From Pseudomonas sp. (GTDB taxonomy: Bacteria > Pseudomonadota > Gammaproteobacteria > Pseudomonadales > Pseudomonadaceae): a stretch of 8,421 bases of DNA. Of the stretch, positions 1 to 6,349 are shown piece after piece. The translations under genes and the position numbers were made by a program. The stretch spans positions 1 through 8,421 of the forward strand of contig DPSI01000255.1 of NCBI GenBank assembly GCA_003527165.1, written 5' to 3'. Positions within the stretch are counted from its first letter, which is position 1; each line of letters begins with the position of its first letter. Under the pieces are notes generated by a model that made no database searches, was not told where the DNA came from, and saw nothing but the letters and a program-made list of their open reading frames with translations.

Positions 1-1762
1 CGCGCTCTACGGCACCGACGCGATCTCCGAAGATGATGGTGCGAGCAAGGGCCCCGGCTACAACGAAATCCGCGGCAACAAGGTTATCGCCTACGCCCGT
101 GCCTTCCTCGATCAAGCCGCGCCGCTGGAAACCGGTTCTCATGCCGACGCCACCGGCTACCGCGTCGAGGGCGGCAAGCTGATCGTCTCGCTGAAAGACG
201 GCAGCATCACCGGCCTGCAGAACCCCGCCCAGCTGCGTGGCTTCCAGGGCGACGCCAACGCACCGATCGCCGTGCTGCTCAAGCACAACGGCATCCATTT
301 CGAAATCCAAATCGACCCGTCCAGCCCCATCGGACAGACCGACGCGGCGGGTATAAAGGACGTGCTGATGGAATCGGCGCTGACCACCATCATGGACTGC
401 GAAGACTCGATCGCCGCGGTCGATGCCGATGACAAGACCATCGTCTATCGCAACTGGCTCGGCCTGATGAAGGGTGACCTGGTCGAAGAGCTGGAGAAAG
501 GCGGCAAGCGCATTACCCGCGCCATGAACCCGGACCGGGTTTACACTCAGGCCGACGGCAATGGCGAGCTGACCCTGCACGGTCGCTCCCTGCTGTTCAT
601 CCGCAACGTTGGCCACCTGATGACCAACGACGCCATCCTCGACAAGGACAGCAACGAAGTGCCCGAAGGCATCCTGGACGGCCTGTTCACCAGCCTGGCC
701 GCGATGCACAACCTCAAGGGCAACACCACCCGCGCCAACAGCCGCACCGGCTCGATGTACATCGTCAAGCCGAAGATGCATGGCCCGGAAGAAGTGGCCT
801 TCGCCACCGAACTGTTCGGCCGCGTCGAAGACGTCCTGGGCCTGCCGCGCAACACCCTGAAGGTCGGCATCATGGACGAGGAGCGCCGCACCACAGTCAA
901 CCTCAAGGCCTGTATCAAGGAAGCGCGCGAACGCGTGGTGTTCATCAACACCGGCTTCCTCGACCGTACCGGCGATGAGATCCACACCTCCATGGAAGCC
1001 GGCCCGGTGGTCCGCAAGGCCGCGATGAAGGCCGAGAAGTGGATCGGTGCCTACGAGAACAACAACGTCGACGTCGGCCTGGCCTGCGGCCTGCAGGGCA
1101 AGGCTCAGATCGGCAAGGGCATGTGGGCCATGCCCGACCTGATGGCCAGCATGCTCGAGCAGAAGATCGGCCACCCCATGGCCGGCGCCAACACCGCTTG
1201 GGTACCCTCGCCTACCGCCGCCACGCTGCATGCCATGCACTACCACAAGGTCGACGTGTTCGCCCGTCAGGCCGAGCTGGCCAAGCGCGAGAAGGCCTCG
1301 GTCGACGACATCCTCACCATCCCGCTGGCACCGAATACCGACTGGAGCGAGGACGAGAAGCGCAACGAGCTGGACAATAACGCCCAGGGCATCCTCGGCT
1401 ACGTGGTCCGCTGGATCGACGCCGGCGTCGGCTGCTCGAAAGTGCCGGACATCAACGACATCGCGCTGATGGAAGACCGCGCCACCCTGCGCATCTCCAG
1501 CCAGCACATGGCCAACTGGCTGCGTCATGGTATGGTGACCCAGGAGCAAGTGATCGAGAGCCTCAAGCGCATGGCGCCGGTGGTGGATCGCCAAAACGCT
1601 GGCGACCCGACCTACCGCCCGCTGGCGCCGGATTTCGACGACAACGTCGCTTTCCAGGCCGCGCTGGAGCTGGTCCTCGAAGGCACCAAGCAGCCCAACG
1701 GCTACACCGAGCCGGTCCTGCACCGTCGCCGCCGCGAGTTCAAGGCCAAGAACGGCCTGTAA
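1..1762 (+). CDS. glcB: Malate synthase G, 5' end outside window
   Basis: Malate synthase G condenses glyoxylate with acetyl-CoA to give malate in the cytoplasm, the second step of the glyoxylate shunt and also used for glycolate growth. The frame is open from the first complete codon at position 2 and ends at TAA 1760-1762, giving 586 visible residues. The family is about 725 residues long, so about 139 N-terminal residues lie upstream. Residues matching the E. coli enzyme's active site are present: Arg338 in FIRNVGH (codon 602), the Mg ligands Glu427 in MDEERRT (878) and Asp455 in FLDRTGDE (962), Cys617 in GCSKVPD (1433) and the catalytic base Asp631 in LMEDRAT (1475). The C-terminal stretch with KQPNGYTEP is also typical. 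The protein appears intact and functional. The ATG at 272 is internal and is not the start. A strong terminator follows, so it ends its transcription unit. The only uncertainty is the missing 5' end. Confidence 0.97.
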   Translation, partial: ALYGTDAISEDDGASKGPGYNEIRGNKVIAYARAFLDQAAPLETGSHADATGYRVEGGKLIVSLKDGSITGLQNPAQLRGFQGDANAPIAVLLKHNGIHFEIQIDPSSPIGQTDAAGIKDVLMESALTTIMDCEDSIAAVDADDKTIVYRNWLGLMKGDLVEELEKGGKRITRAMNPDRVYTQADGNGELTLHGRSLLFIRNVGHLMTNDAILDKDSNEVPEGILDGLFTSLAAMHNLKGNTTRANSRTGSMYIVKPKMHGPEEVAFATELFGRVEDVLGLPRNTLKVGIMDEERRTTVNLKACIKEARERVVFINTGFLDRTGDEIHTSMEAGPVVRKAAMKAEKWIGAYENNNVDVGLACGLQGKAQIGKGMWAMPDLMASMLEQKIGHPMAGANTAWVPSPTAATLHAMHYHKVDVFARQAELAKREKASVDDILTIPLAPNTDWSEDEKRNELDNNAQGILGYVVRWIDAGVGCSKVPDINDIALMEDRATLRISSQHMANWLRHGMVTQEQVIESLKRMAPVVDRQNAGDPTYRPLAPDFDDNVAFQAALELVLEGTKQPNGYTEPVLHRRRREFKAKNGL

Positions 1763-1785
1763 CGCGCTCGCGCCGAAGCGAAAGG

Positions 1786-1810
1786 AGCCGCCCCCGAGGG
1801 CGGCTTTTTT
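1786..1810 (+). terminator. Rho-independent terminator of glcB
   Basis: A perfect 8-bp GC-rich stem (AGCCGCCC at 1786-1793 pairing with GGGCGGCT at 1798-1805) closes a 4-base loop (CCGA) and runs directly into a T tract ending at 1810. It starts 23 bases after the glcB stop codon. It should separate glcB transcription from the next gene. Confidence 0.93.
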
Positions 1811-1883
1811 ATGCGCCGGTGACGTCGCCACAGCCTCACCGAATGCGCTGATCCGAGTCAGCCCGACCCGCCCTGCCCGCGAC

Positions 1884-1889
1884 TAGACT
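1884..1889 (+). promoter_or_regulatory. Weak candidate -10 box for the DUF294 gene
   Basis: TAGACT matches the sigma-70 -10 consensus at four of six positions and sits in the gap between the glcB terminator and the next gene. I find no convincing -35 box 16-18 bases upstream. If it is used, transcription would begin near 1896, which would leave almost no leader before the upstream ATG at 1898 and so favours the ATG at 1952 as translation start. This is inference from a short motif only. Confidence 0.22.
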
Positions 1890-1951
1890 TACGTCCAATG
1901 TGCCCTTCCGGACTCACAGCCCACCATTGGCCGCTAAAAATGGACGCAATC

Positions 1952-3886
1952 ATGAGCAAAGCCGATGCTTTCGCCGAGGCAGGCAAGACCGCCGTCATGC
2001 AGAACATCCACGGAACCATGGAGTTCCTGCGCAAATTCCCGCCGTTCAACCAGATGGAACCGGGCCACCTCGCCTTCTTGGTCGAAAACTGCCAGCTGCG
2101 CTTCTACAGTGAGGGCGACTGCATCGTGTCGCCCGACGACGGCGTCGTCGAACACTTCTATATCGTCAAGCAGGGTCGCGTTCATGGCCAGCGCCCGCAC
2201 ACCAGCAAGCGCGGTACCGAGACCACATTCGAGGTCATCGTCGGCGAATGCTTTCCGATGGCGGCCTTGATGGGCGAGCGCGCCACCCGCACGGGTCATT
2301 TCGCCGCGGAAGACACCTTCTGCTTTCTGCTGAACAAGCCGGCCTTCGTCAAACTGGTGTCCAAATCCGCGGCGTTTCGCGACTTCGCCATGCGCGGGGT
2401 GAGCAGCCTGCTCGATCAGGTCAACCAGCAGGCACAGATGCGGGCGGTGGAAAACCTCGGCGCACAGTACTCGCTGGATACCCGGATCGGCGAGCTGGCG
2501 CTGCACCATCCGGTCTCCTGTTTGCCAACGATGCCGCTTCCCGAAGCGGTCGGTCTGATGAACGAAAACAATGTCGGCAGCATCGTGATCACCGACGAGG
2601 AGCTGCACCCCGAAGGGATTTTCACCTTGCGTGATTTGCGGCGCGTGATTGCGACCGGTCTCACCGAACTATCCGCACCGATCTCGCAGTTCATGACGCA
2701 AAACCCTTTCTATTTGCCGCCGGACGCCAGCGCGTTCGACGCGGCGATAGCCATGACCGAACGGCATATCGCGCATGTTTGCATCGTCGAGAATGGCCTG
2801 CTGTGCGGCGTTATTTCCGAGCGCGACCTGTTCTCCCTGCAGCGCGTTGACCTGGTTCACCTGGCACAGGCCATCTCCCACGCCGACAACGTCGAGACCC
2901 TGGTGATCATCCGCAGCCGGATATTGCAACTGGTCGATAACATGCTGGCGCACGGTGCTTCCTCTACGCAGATCACTCACATCATCACGTTGCTCAACGA
3001 CCACTCGGTCTGTCGCGTGATCGAGCTGGCCATCGACGCGCTTGGCGACCCCGGCATTCCCTTCACCTGGCTGTGTTTCGGCAGCGAGGGGCGCAGAGAG
3101 CAGACGCTGCACACCGATCAGGACAACGGCATCCTGTTCGAAGCTGCCGATGCCGCCGAAGCCGCGCATATCCGCGGACGCCTACTGCCGCTCGCCGAGC
3201 GCATCAACCGTGACCTGGATACCTGCGGTTTTACGCTGTGCAAGGGCAACATCATGGCCAGCAACCCGCAGCTGTGCCTCTCGCGACAGGAGTGGCAGCG
3301 CCGCTTCAGCTCGTTCGTCCGAGAATCGACACCGGAAAACTTGCTCAGCAGCACCATCTACTTCGATCTGCGGGCCATCTGGGGGCCGTGCGAGGGTTAC
3401 GAGCAACTGCGCAACGACTTGCTCGAGGAGATCGGCGATAACCGTCTATTCCAACGTATGCTGGCCGAAAATGCCTTGCGCCAGCGCCCTCCAGTTGGCC
3501 GCTTCCGCGACTTTGTGGTCACCCGCAAGGGCGAAGGCAAGGCGACCCTGGATCTCAAGGTGCAAGGCCTGACGCCGTTCGTCGATGGAGCGCGCCTGCT
3601 CGCGCTGGGGCACGGCATCGCCACCTGTAACACCCTCGATCGACTGCGCCAGCTGGTCGAAAAAAATGTCATCGACGAAAAGGATGGCGCGGCCTATGAA
3701 GAGGCCTACCATTTCATCCAACAGACACGCATGCAGCAGCACCAACAGCAGGCACGCGAGGGGCGGCCGTATTCCAACCGACTCGACCCGGATAGCCTCA
3801 ATCATCTCGACCGGCGCATCCTGCGCGAATCCTTTCGTCAGGCCCAGCGCCTGCAAAGCAGCCTGGCGCTGCGCTATCAATTATGA
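1952..3886 (+). CDS. cNMP-binding/CBS/DUF294 nucleotidyltransferase-like protein
   Basis: A probable cytoplasmic signalling protein of 644 residues with no signal peptide or membrane segment. In order it has a cyclic-nucleotide-binding-like (CAP_ED) domain at about 20-140, two CBS motifs at about 185-235 and 250-300, a GlnD-type nucleotidyltransferase domain (DUF294) at about 315-475 and the DUF294 C-terminal region at about 485-630. The nucleotidyltransferase signature GSEGRREQTLHTDQDN is at 377-392, with the metal-binding pair Asp389 and Asp391; a family-typical CKGNIMASNP follows at 430-439. The CAP_ED domain keeps a phosphate-cassette-like Gly98-Glu99 and Arg110. CBS pairs usually bind adenylates, so the protein may sense cAMP and/or AMP/ATP; its transferase target is unknown. 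The start at 1952 gives the N-terminus I expect for pseudomonad homologues, with a weak GGA 7 bases upstream. In-frame ATGs at 1898 and 1940 are alternatives without a better ribosome site. The stop overlaps the exonuclease start (ATGA), which suggests translational coupling. Confidence 0.88.
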   Translation: MSKADAFAEAGKTAVMQNIHGTMEFLRKFPPFNQMEPGHLAFLVENCQLRFYSEGDCIVSPDDGVVEHFYIVKQGRVHGQRPHTSKRGTETTFEVIVGECFPMAALMGERATRTGHFAAEDTFCFLLNKPAFVKLVSKSAAFRDFAMRGVSSLLDQVNQQAQMRAVENLGAQYSLDTRIGELALHHPVSCLPTMPLPEAVGLMNENNVGSIVITDEELHPEGIFTLRDLRRVIATGLTELSAPISQFMTQNPFYLPPDASAFDAAIAMTERHIAHVCIVENGLLCGVISERDLFSLQRVDLVHLAQAISHADNVETLVIIRSRILQLVDNMLAHGASSTQITHIITLLNDHSVCRVIELAIDALGDPGIPFTWLCFGSEGRREQTLHTDQDNGILFEAADAAEAAHIRGRLLPLAERINRDLDTCGFTLCKGNIMASNPQLCLSRQEWQRRFSSFVRESTPENLLSSTIYFDLRAIWGPCEGYEQLRNDLLEEIGDNRLFQRMLAENALRQRPPVGRFRDFVVTRKGEGKATLDLKVQGLTPFVDGARLLALGHGIATCNTLDRLRQLVEKNVIDEKDGAAYEEAYHFIQQTRMQQHQQQAREGRPYSNRLDPDSLNHLDRRILRESFRQAQRLQSSLALRYQL

Positions 3887-4587
3887 ATATGCCCTGGTTC
3901 AAACTACGCGGCCCCATCCTCGGCCTGGAACAACTGCAACGGCGCGATCGGCTGCCTGTCGCCGCGGCGCTGGACACCTGCTCGTTGCAGGAACAGCGCA
4001 TGGTAGTACTCGATCTGGAAACCAGTGGCCTGGATATGCGTCGGGATATCGTCCTCTCCGTCGGCGCGGTGGTGATCGAAAATGGCGCCATCAACTTGGC
4101 CGATCAGTTCGAGTCGACGCTGCTGCGGCCGGCGCAGAAAATCAGCGAGAGCGTGCTGATTCACGGCATCGCGCCGAGCGAATTGGAAGCCGGCGAGGAG
4201 CCAGCCGAAGCGCTGCTGGATTTTCTGGAATTTGTCGGTGACAGCCCGATTCTGGCATTCCACGCCGGTTTCGATCAGCGCATGCTGTCCCGCGCGCTGA
4301 GACAAGCGCTCGGCTACAAGCTGCGCCATCCTTTTATCGACGTGGCCGAACTCGCGCCGATGCTCTGCCCCAACAATCGACCACGGCAAAATGGCCTGGA
4401 CGAGTGGTGTAGCCATTTCGGGCTGCAGGTTCTGCAGCGTCATCACGCCAGCGCCGATGCACTGGTGACCGCCGAGCTGGCACTGATCCTCTTCAGCAAG
4501 GCGCGCCGGCAGGGCCTGGACAGCGTGGCCGCCTTGCAACAGCGCCTGGCCAATTGGCGTCAGCGTCAACAAGCCCAATATATGTAA
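3883..4587 (+). CDS. DEDDh 3'-5' exonuclease, DnaQ/epsilon-like
   Basis: A 234-residue predicted cytoplasmic 3'-5' exonuclease of the DnaQ/RNase T superfamily. All three exonuclease motifs are visible: ExoI is VVLDLETSGL with Asp44 and Glu46, ExoII is ILAFHAGFDQRML with Asp131, and ExoIII is RHHASADALVTAE with His187 and Asp192 in the H-x4-D spacing of the DEDDh subgroup. It should remove nucleotides from 3' ends of DNA or RNA using two metal ions. It has about 40 extra residues before ExoI and lacks the beta-clamp-binding and alpha-subunit-binding tail expected of replicative DnaQ, so it is probably not the polymerase III proofreading subunit. The ATG overlaps the stop of the preceding DUF294 gene; a second in-frame ATG at 3889 is possible. 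The two genes are almost certainly one operon. The substrate cannot be read from the sequence. No clear terminator hairpin follows. Confidence 0.9.
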   Translation: MNMPWFKLRGPILGLEQLQRRDRLPVAAALDTCSLQEQRMVVLDLETSGLDMRRDIVLSVGAVVIENGAINLADQFESTLLRPAQKISESVLIHGIAPSELEAGEEPAEALLDFLEFVGDSPILAFHAGFDQRMLSRALRQALGYKLRHPFIDVAELAPMLCPNNRPRQNGLDEWCSHFGLQVLQRHHASADALVTAELALILFSKARRQGLDSVAALQQRLANWRQRQQAQYM

Positions 4588-4673
4588 CGCGTTAACTATT
4601 GTTTCAGGCATTAGGCAAAAAAATCCCGGCTGAATCCGTCGTTGCACCAATGGCAGCAACTTGCGATCATCAT

Positions 4674-4691
4674 GCGAATAGTTCTCGTTAC
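4674..4691 (+). promoter_or_regulatory. Degenerate Fur-box-like element upstream of the sigma gene
   Basis: GCGAATAGTTCTCGTTAC resembles the Fur boxes found ahead of pseudomonad iron-starvation sigma genes. Its inner 15 bases match the core TAATGATTATCATTA at 10 positions. It lies 29-46 bases before the proposed TTG start of the sigma gene and ahead of its ribosome site, where a repressor would block transcription. It contains AATAGT (4677-4682), a 4/6 match to a -10 box, but no good -35 box pairs with it. The expected effect is repression under iron-replete conditions. The match is imperfect and the call leans on gene context. Confidence 0.42.
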
Positions 4692-4707
4692 TGGTCATTC
4701 AGATCTC

Positions 4708-4711
4708 GGAG
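4708..4711 (+). promoter_or_regulatory. Shine-Dalgarno for the TTG start of the sigma gene
   Basis: GGAG lies 8 bases before the TTG at 4720-4722, an ideal spacing. The upstream in-frame starts at 4642 (TTG) and 4672 (ATG) have no comparable purine tract in front of them. This site therefore decides the start of the sigma factor. Confidence 0.65.
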
Positions 4712-4719
4712 CGTTCGTC

Positions 4720-5238
4720 TTGTCGGCGGGTGAGTCGTCCAATCAACTCTTTGTAGGCACGCTGTATCGCGACCATCGTGATTGGCTGCTCAACTGGCTG
4801 CGGCGTTATCAGGCCTGCCCGCATCGTGCCGAAGACCTGAGCCATGATGCCTTCCTGCGTCTGCTCAAACGCAATGACCTGGGTGAAGTGCGCGAGCCTC
4901 GCGCGCTACTGGCGACGATTGCCCGCGGCCTGTTGATCGACCATTTTCGACGCAATGCGCTGGAGCGCGCCTACCTCGATGAACTGGCGCGGCAACCGGA
5001 AGAAACGCAACCCAGCGCCGAGGAGCAGTTGCAGATCATCGAGGCGCTGCGCGAGGTAAATGCGCTGCTTGGCCAGCTGTCCGCGAATGCCCGCGCGGCA
5101 TTCTTCTATAACCGCCTAGATGGCATGACGCATGCCGAGATCGCCCAACGCCTCGGCGTGTCGGTCCCGCGCGTGCGGCAGTACCTGGCCCAGGCGCTGC
5201 GCCAGTGCTACATCGCGGCCTATGGCGAACCGACATGA
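4720..5238 (+). CDS. FecI-family ECF RNA polymerase sigma factor
   Basis: An extracytoplasmic-function sigma factor of the iron-starvation (FecI) group, expected to direct RNA polymerase to the downstream receptor gene. From the TTG start it has 172 residues, normal for the family. The sigma-2 region covers about 11-80, with LYRDHRDWLLNWLRR, AEDLSHDAFLRLL and the -10-recognition helix ending ARGLLIDHFRR; the family often has Trp where this protein has Phe76. The sigma-4 region covers about 106-165, with the helix-turn-helix MTHAEIAQRLGVSVPRVRQYLAQAL that reads the -35 element. The first conserved residues appear about 11 codons after the TTG, and the extra sequence available from the upstream ATG at 4672 does not look like FecI. 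The stop TGA overlaps the ATG of the FecR-type gene, so the sigma factor and its regulator are translationally coupled. Transcription is probably iron-controlled by the Fur-like site just upstream. The cognate siderophore is unknown, so no gene symbol is given. Confidence 0.9.
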   Translation: MSAGESSNQLFVGTLYRDHRDWLLNWLRRYQACPHRAEDLSHDAFLRLLKRNDLGEVREPRALLATIARGLLIDHFRRNALERAYLDELARQPEETQPSAEEQLQIIEALREVNALLGQLSANARAAFFYNRLDGMTHAEIAQRLGVSVPRVRQYLAQALRQCYIAAYGEPT

Positions 5239-6221
5239 GCCCGGACCTGACGCCGGTATCGGCCCGCGTGCTGGACGAGGCGATTGCCTGGCAATTGCGC
5301 CTGGGGGGCGACGCGGCGAGCAACCCGCTCAACGCCGAACTCCAGCGCTGGCTGAACGAAAGCGCCGAGCACGCCAAGGCCTGGGCGCAATTGGGGGGCA
5401 TCGATCGGCGGCTGGGAACGATCGACTCGCCAAGCGCGCGGCGCGTCTTGCAGTTCAACACTTCGGCCAAACGACGGCATGCCGTCAGCCGCACCATTCT
5501 GGGATTGGCCCTGCTCGGCTCGCTCGGTATCGGCCTTGCGCTCCAGGCGCGACCGCTGCCGGCCTGGCTCGCGGACGCCAGCACCGGCGCGGGCGAGCAG
5601 CGCAGCCTTACGCTGGATGACGACAGCCGTATCCAGCTGAACAGCCGCAGCGCACTGGATATTCGCTTCGACGAGCGGCGCCGAGTGCTGTTTCTGCATC
5701 AGGGAGAAGTGCTGATAGAAACGGCGCCGGGAAGCGACCCGCGACCGTTCATCGTGGAAACCGCCCAGGGTGACCTGCGCGCGCTGGGCACGCGCTTTAT
5801 CGTGCGCCGTGAAGGCGACGCCACTCGACTAATCGTCTTGCGCTCAGCAGTCGCCGCGCATCCAGGCGATGGGCAAACGGGCCGTACCATAGGCGCCGGC
5901 GAACAAGTGCTGATGCATCGCAACCGCTTCGGATACAGTTCGGCAGCGCCCACCGCGGCAGATGCCTGGAGCCACGGGATGCTGGTCGTCGATGACCTAC
6001 CGCTGAGTGAATTGCTGAAGAAACTGAGCGAATACCGCCACGGTTATCTCGGCCTCGATCCGAACCTCGAACCCCTGCGCATCAGCGGCAGCTTTCCGCT
6101 ATATGACACCGACCGGGCCCTGGCGGCTCTGCCGTTCAGCCTTCCGGTACGAATCGAGCGTCACACCGACTGGTGGGTAAAAGTGGTTCCGGCCGAGCCG
6201 GTCGCCGCGGCCAGCCAGTAA
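5235..6221 (+). CDS. FecR-family sigma regulator (transmembrane anti-sigma)
   Basis: A 328-residue inner-membrane regulator that links the outer-membrane receptor to the sigma factor. The cytoplasmic N-terminal domain (about 9-60) has the family features AIAWQLRL and AELQRWL...SAEHAKAW and should bind the sigma factor. A single hydrophobic segment at about 87-104 follows a basic stretch (KRRH at 79-82), which predicts a cytoplasmic N-terminus. The periplasmic FecR domain runs from about 120 to 210 (RSLTLDDDSRIQLNSRSAL, FLHQGEVLIE) and contains LGTRF with Gly185-Thr186, the position where related Pseudomonas FoxR/FpvR-type proteins are reported to self-cleave. The C-terminal part, about 246-318, looks like an STN-type fold (LPLSELLKKLSEY, LRISGSF, LPVRIERH) and is the likely contact for the receptor's signalling domain. 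The ATG at 5235 is chosen because it overlaps the sigma-gene stop; the ATG at 5205 lies inside the sigma gene and adds a non-conserved tail. Whether it inhibits or is needed for sigma activity cannot be told. Confidence 0.92.
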   Translation: MSPDLTPVSARVLDEAIAWQLRLGGDAASNPLNAELQRWLNESAEHAKAWAQLGGIDRRLGTIDSPSARRVLQFNTSAKRRHAVSRTILGLALLGSLGIGLALQARPLPAWLADASTGAGEQRSLTLDDDSRIQLNSRSALDIRFDERRRVLFLHQGEVLIETAPGSDPRPFIVETAQGDLRALGTRFIVRREGDATRLIVLRSAVAAHPGDGQTGRTIGAGEQVLMHRNRFGYSSAAPTAADAWSHGMLVVDDLPLSELLKKLSEYRHGYLGLDPNLEPLRISGSFPLYDTDRALAALPFSLPVRIERHTDWWVKVVPAEPVAAASQ

Positions 6222-6226
6222 CCGAC

Positions 6227-6254
6227 GGCATCCATCACCCAGGCGGTGGATGCC
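6227..6254 (+). other. Hairpin between the FecR-type gene and the receptor gene
   Basis: An 8-bp perfect stem (GGCATCCA at 6227-6234, TGGATGCC at 6247-6254) encloses a 12-base loop, starting 5 bases after the FecR-type stop codon. No T tract follows directly; an AT-rich stretch begins 6 bases later, with a TTTT at 6272-6275. It could act as a weak or factor-dependent terminator, or as a 3'-end stabiliser of the sigma-regulator message, and so set apart the receptor's own transcription. Confidence 0.5.
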
Positions 6255-6259
6255 CGATC

Positions 6260-6288
6260 GAAAATATTATCTTTTAACCCTATCACTT
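6260..6288 (+). promoter_or_regulatory. Candidate FecI-type ECF promoter of the receptor gene
   Basis: GAAAAT at 6260-6265 is followed after exactly 17 bases by TCACTT at 6283-6288. As I remember the E. coli fecA promoter, its FecI-recognised elements are GAAAAT (within GGAAAAT), 17 bases, then TCCTTT; the first element is identical, the second matches 4 of 6 and the spacing is the same. The region is AT-rich in an otherwise GC-rich window. Transcription would begin near 6295, about 55 bases before the receptor ATG. The cassette's own sigma factor is the expected user. This rests on motif likeness and context. Confidence 0.5.
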
Positions 6289-6335
6289 TTTCGTTTTGCT
6301 TCGGCTTGGTGAATGACTGAGATACATTCCTATTT

Positions 6336-6340
6336 AGGAG
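6336..6340 (+). promoter_or_regulatory. Ribosome binding site of the receptor gene
   Basis: AGGAG lies 9 bases before the ATG at 6350. It supports that start, which is also the one that gives a proper signal peptide. Confidence 0.8.
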
Positions 6341-6349
6341 CAATTCACA

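Noticed and set aside
1934..2608. A 224-codon minus-strand open frame opposite the DUF294 gene
   Set aside because: No recognisable protein features; the + strand shows clear CAP_ED and CBS sequence over the same bases.
3725..3753. CAG/CAA-rich stretch encoding a glutamine-rich run in the DUF294 protein, considered as a repeat tract
   Set aside because: It is short and mixed with other codons, and looks like an ordinary polar helix linker, not an expandable repeat.
4587..4630. Palindrome AACGCGTT and a run of seven A after the exonuclease stop, considered as a terminator
   Set aside because: The palindrome is too short to form a stable hairpin with a loop, and the A run is on the wrong strand for termination of the + strand operon.
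3904..4698. A 264-codon minus-strand open frame opposite the exonuclease
   Set aside because: It mirrors the exonuclease codons, has no domain signature, and its start lies within the regulatory gap of the sigma gene.
4672..4719. ATG at 4672 as the start of the sigma factor
   Set aside because: There is no ribosome site in front of it, the added 16 residues do not resemble FecI proteins, and it abuts the Fur-like element. The TTG at 4720 fits better.
6311..6329. Inverted GAATG...CATTC pair ahead of the receptor, considered as a second Fur box
   Set aside because: The arms are only 5 bases and the remaining positions fit the Fur consensus poorly. Chance occurrence in an AT-rich leader is likely.
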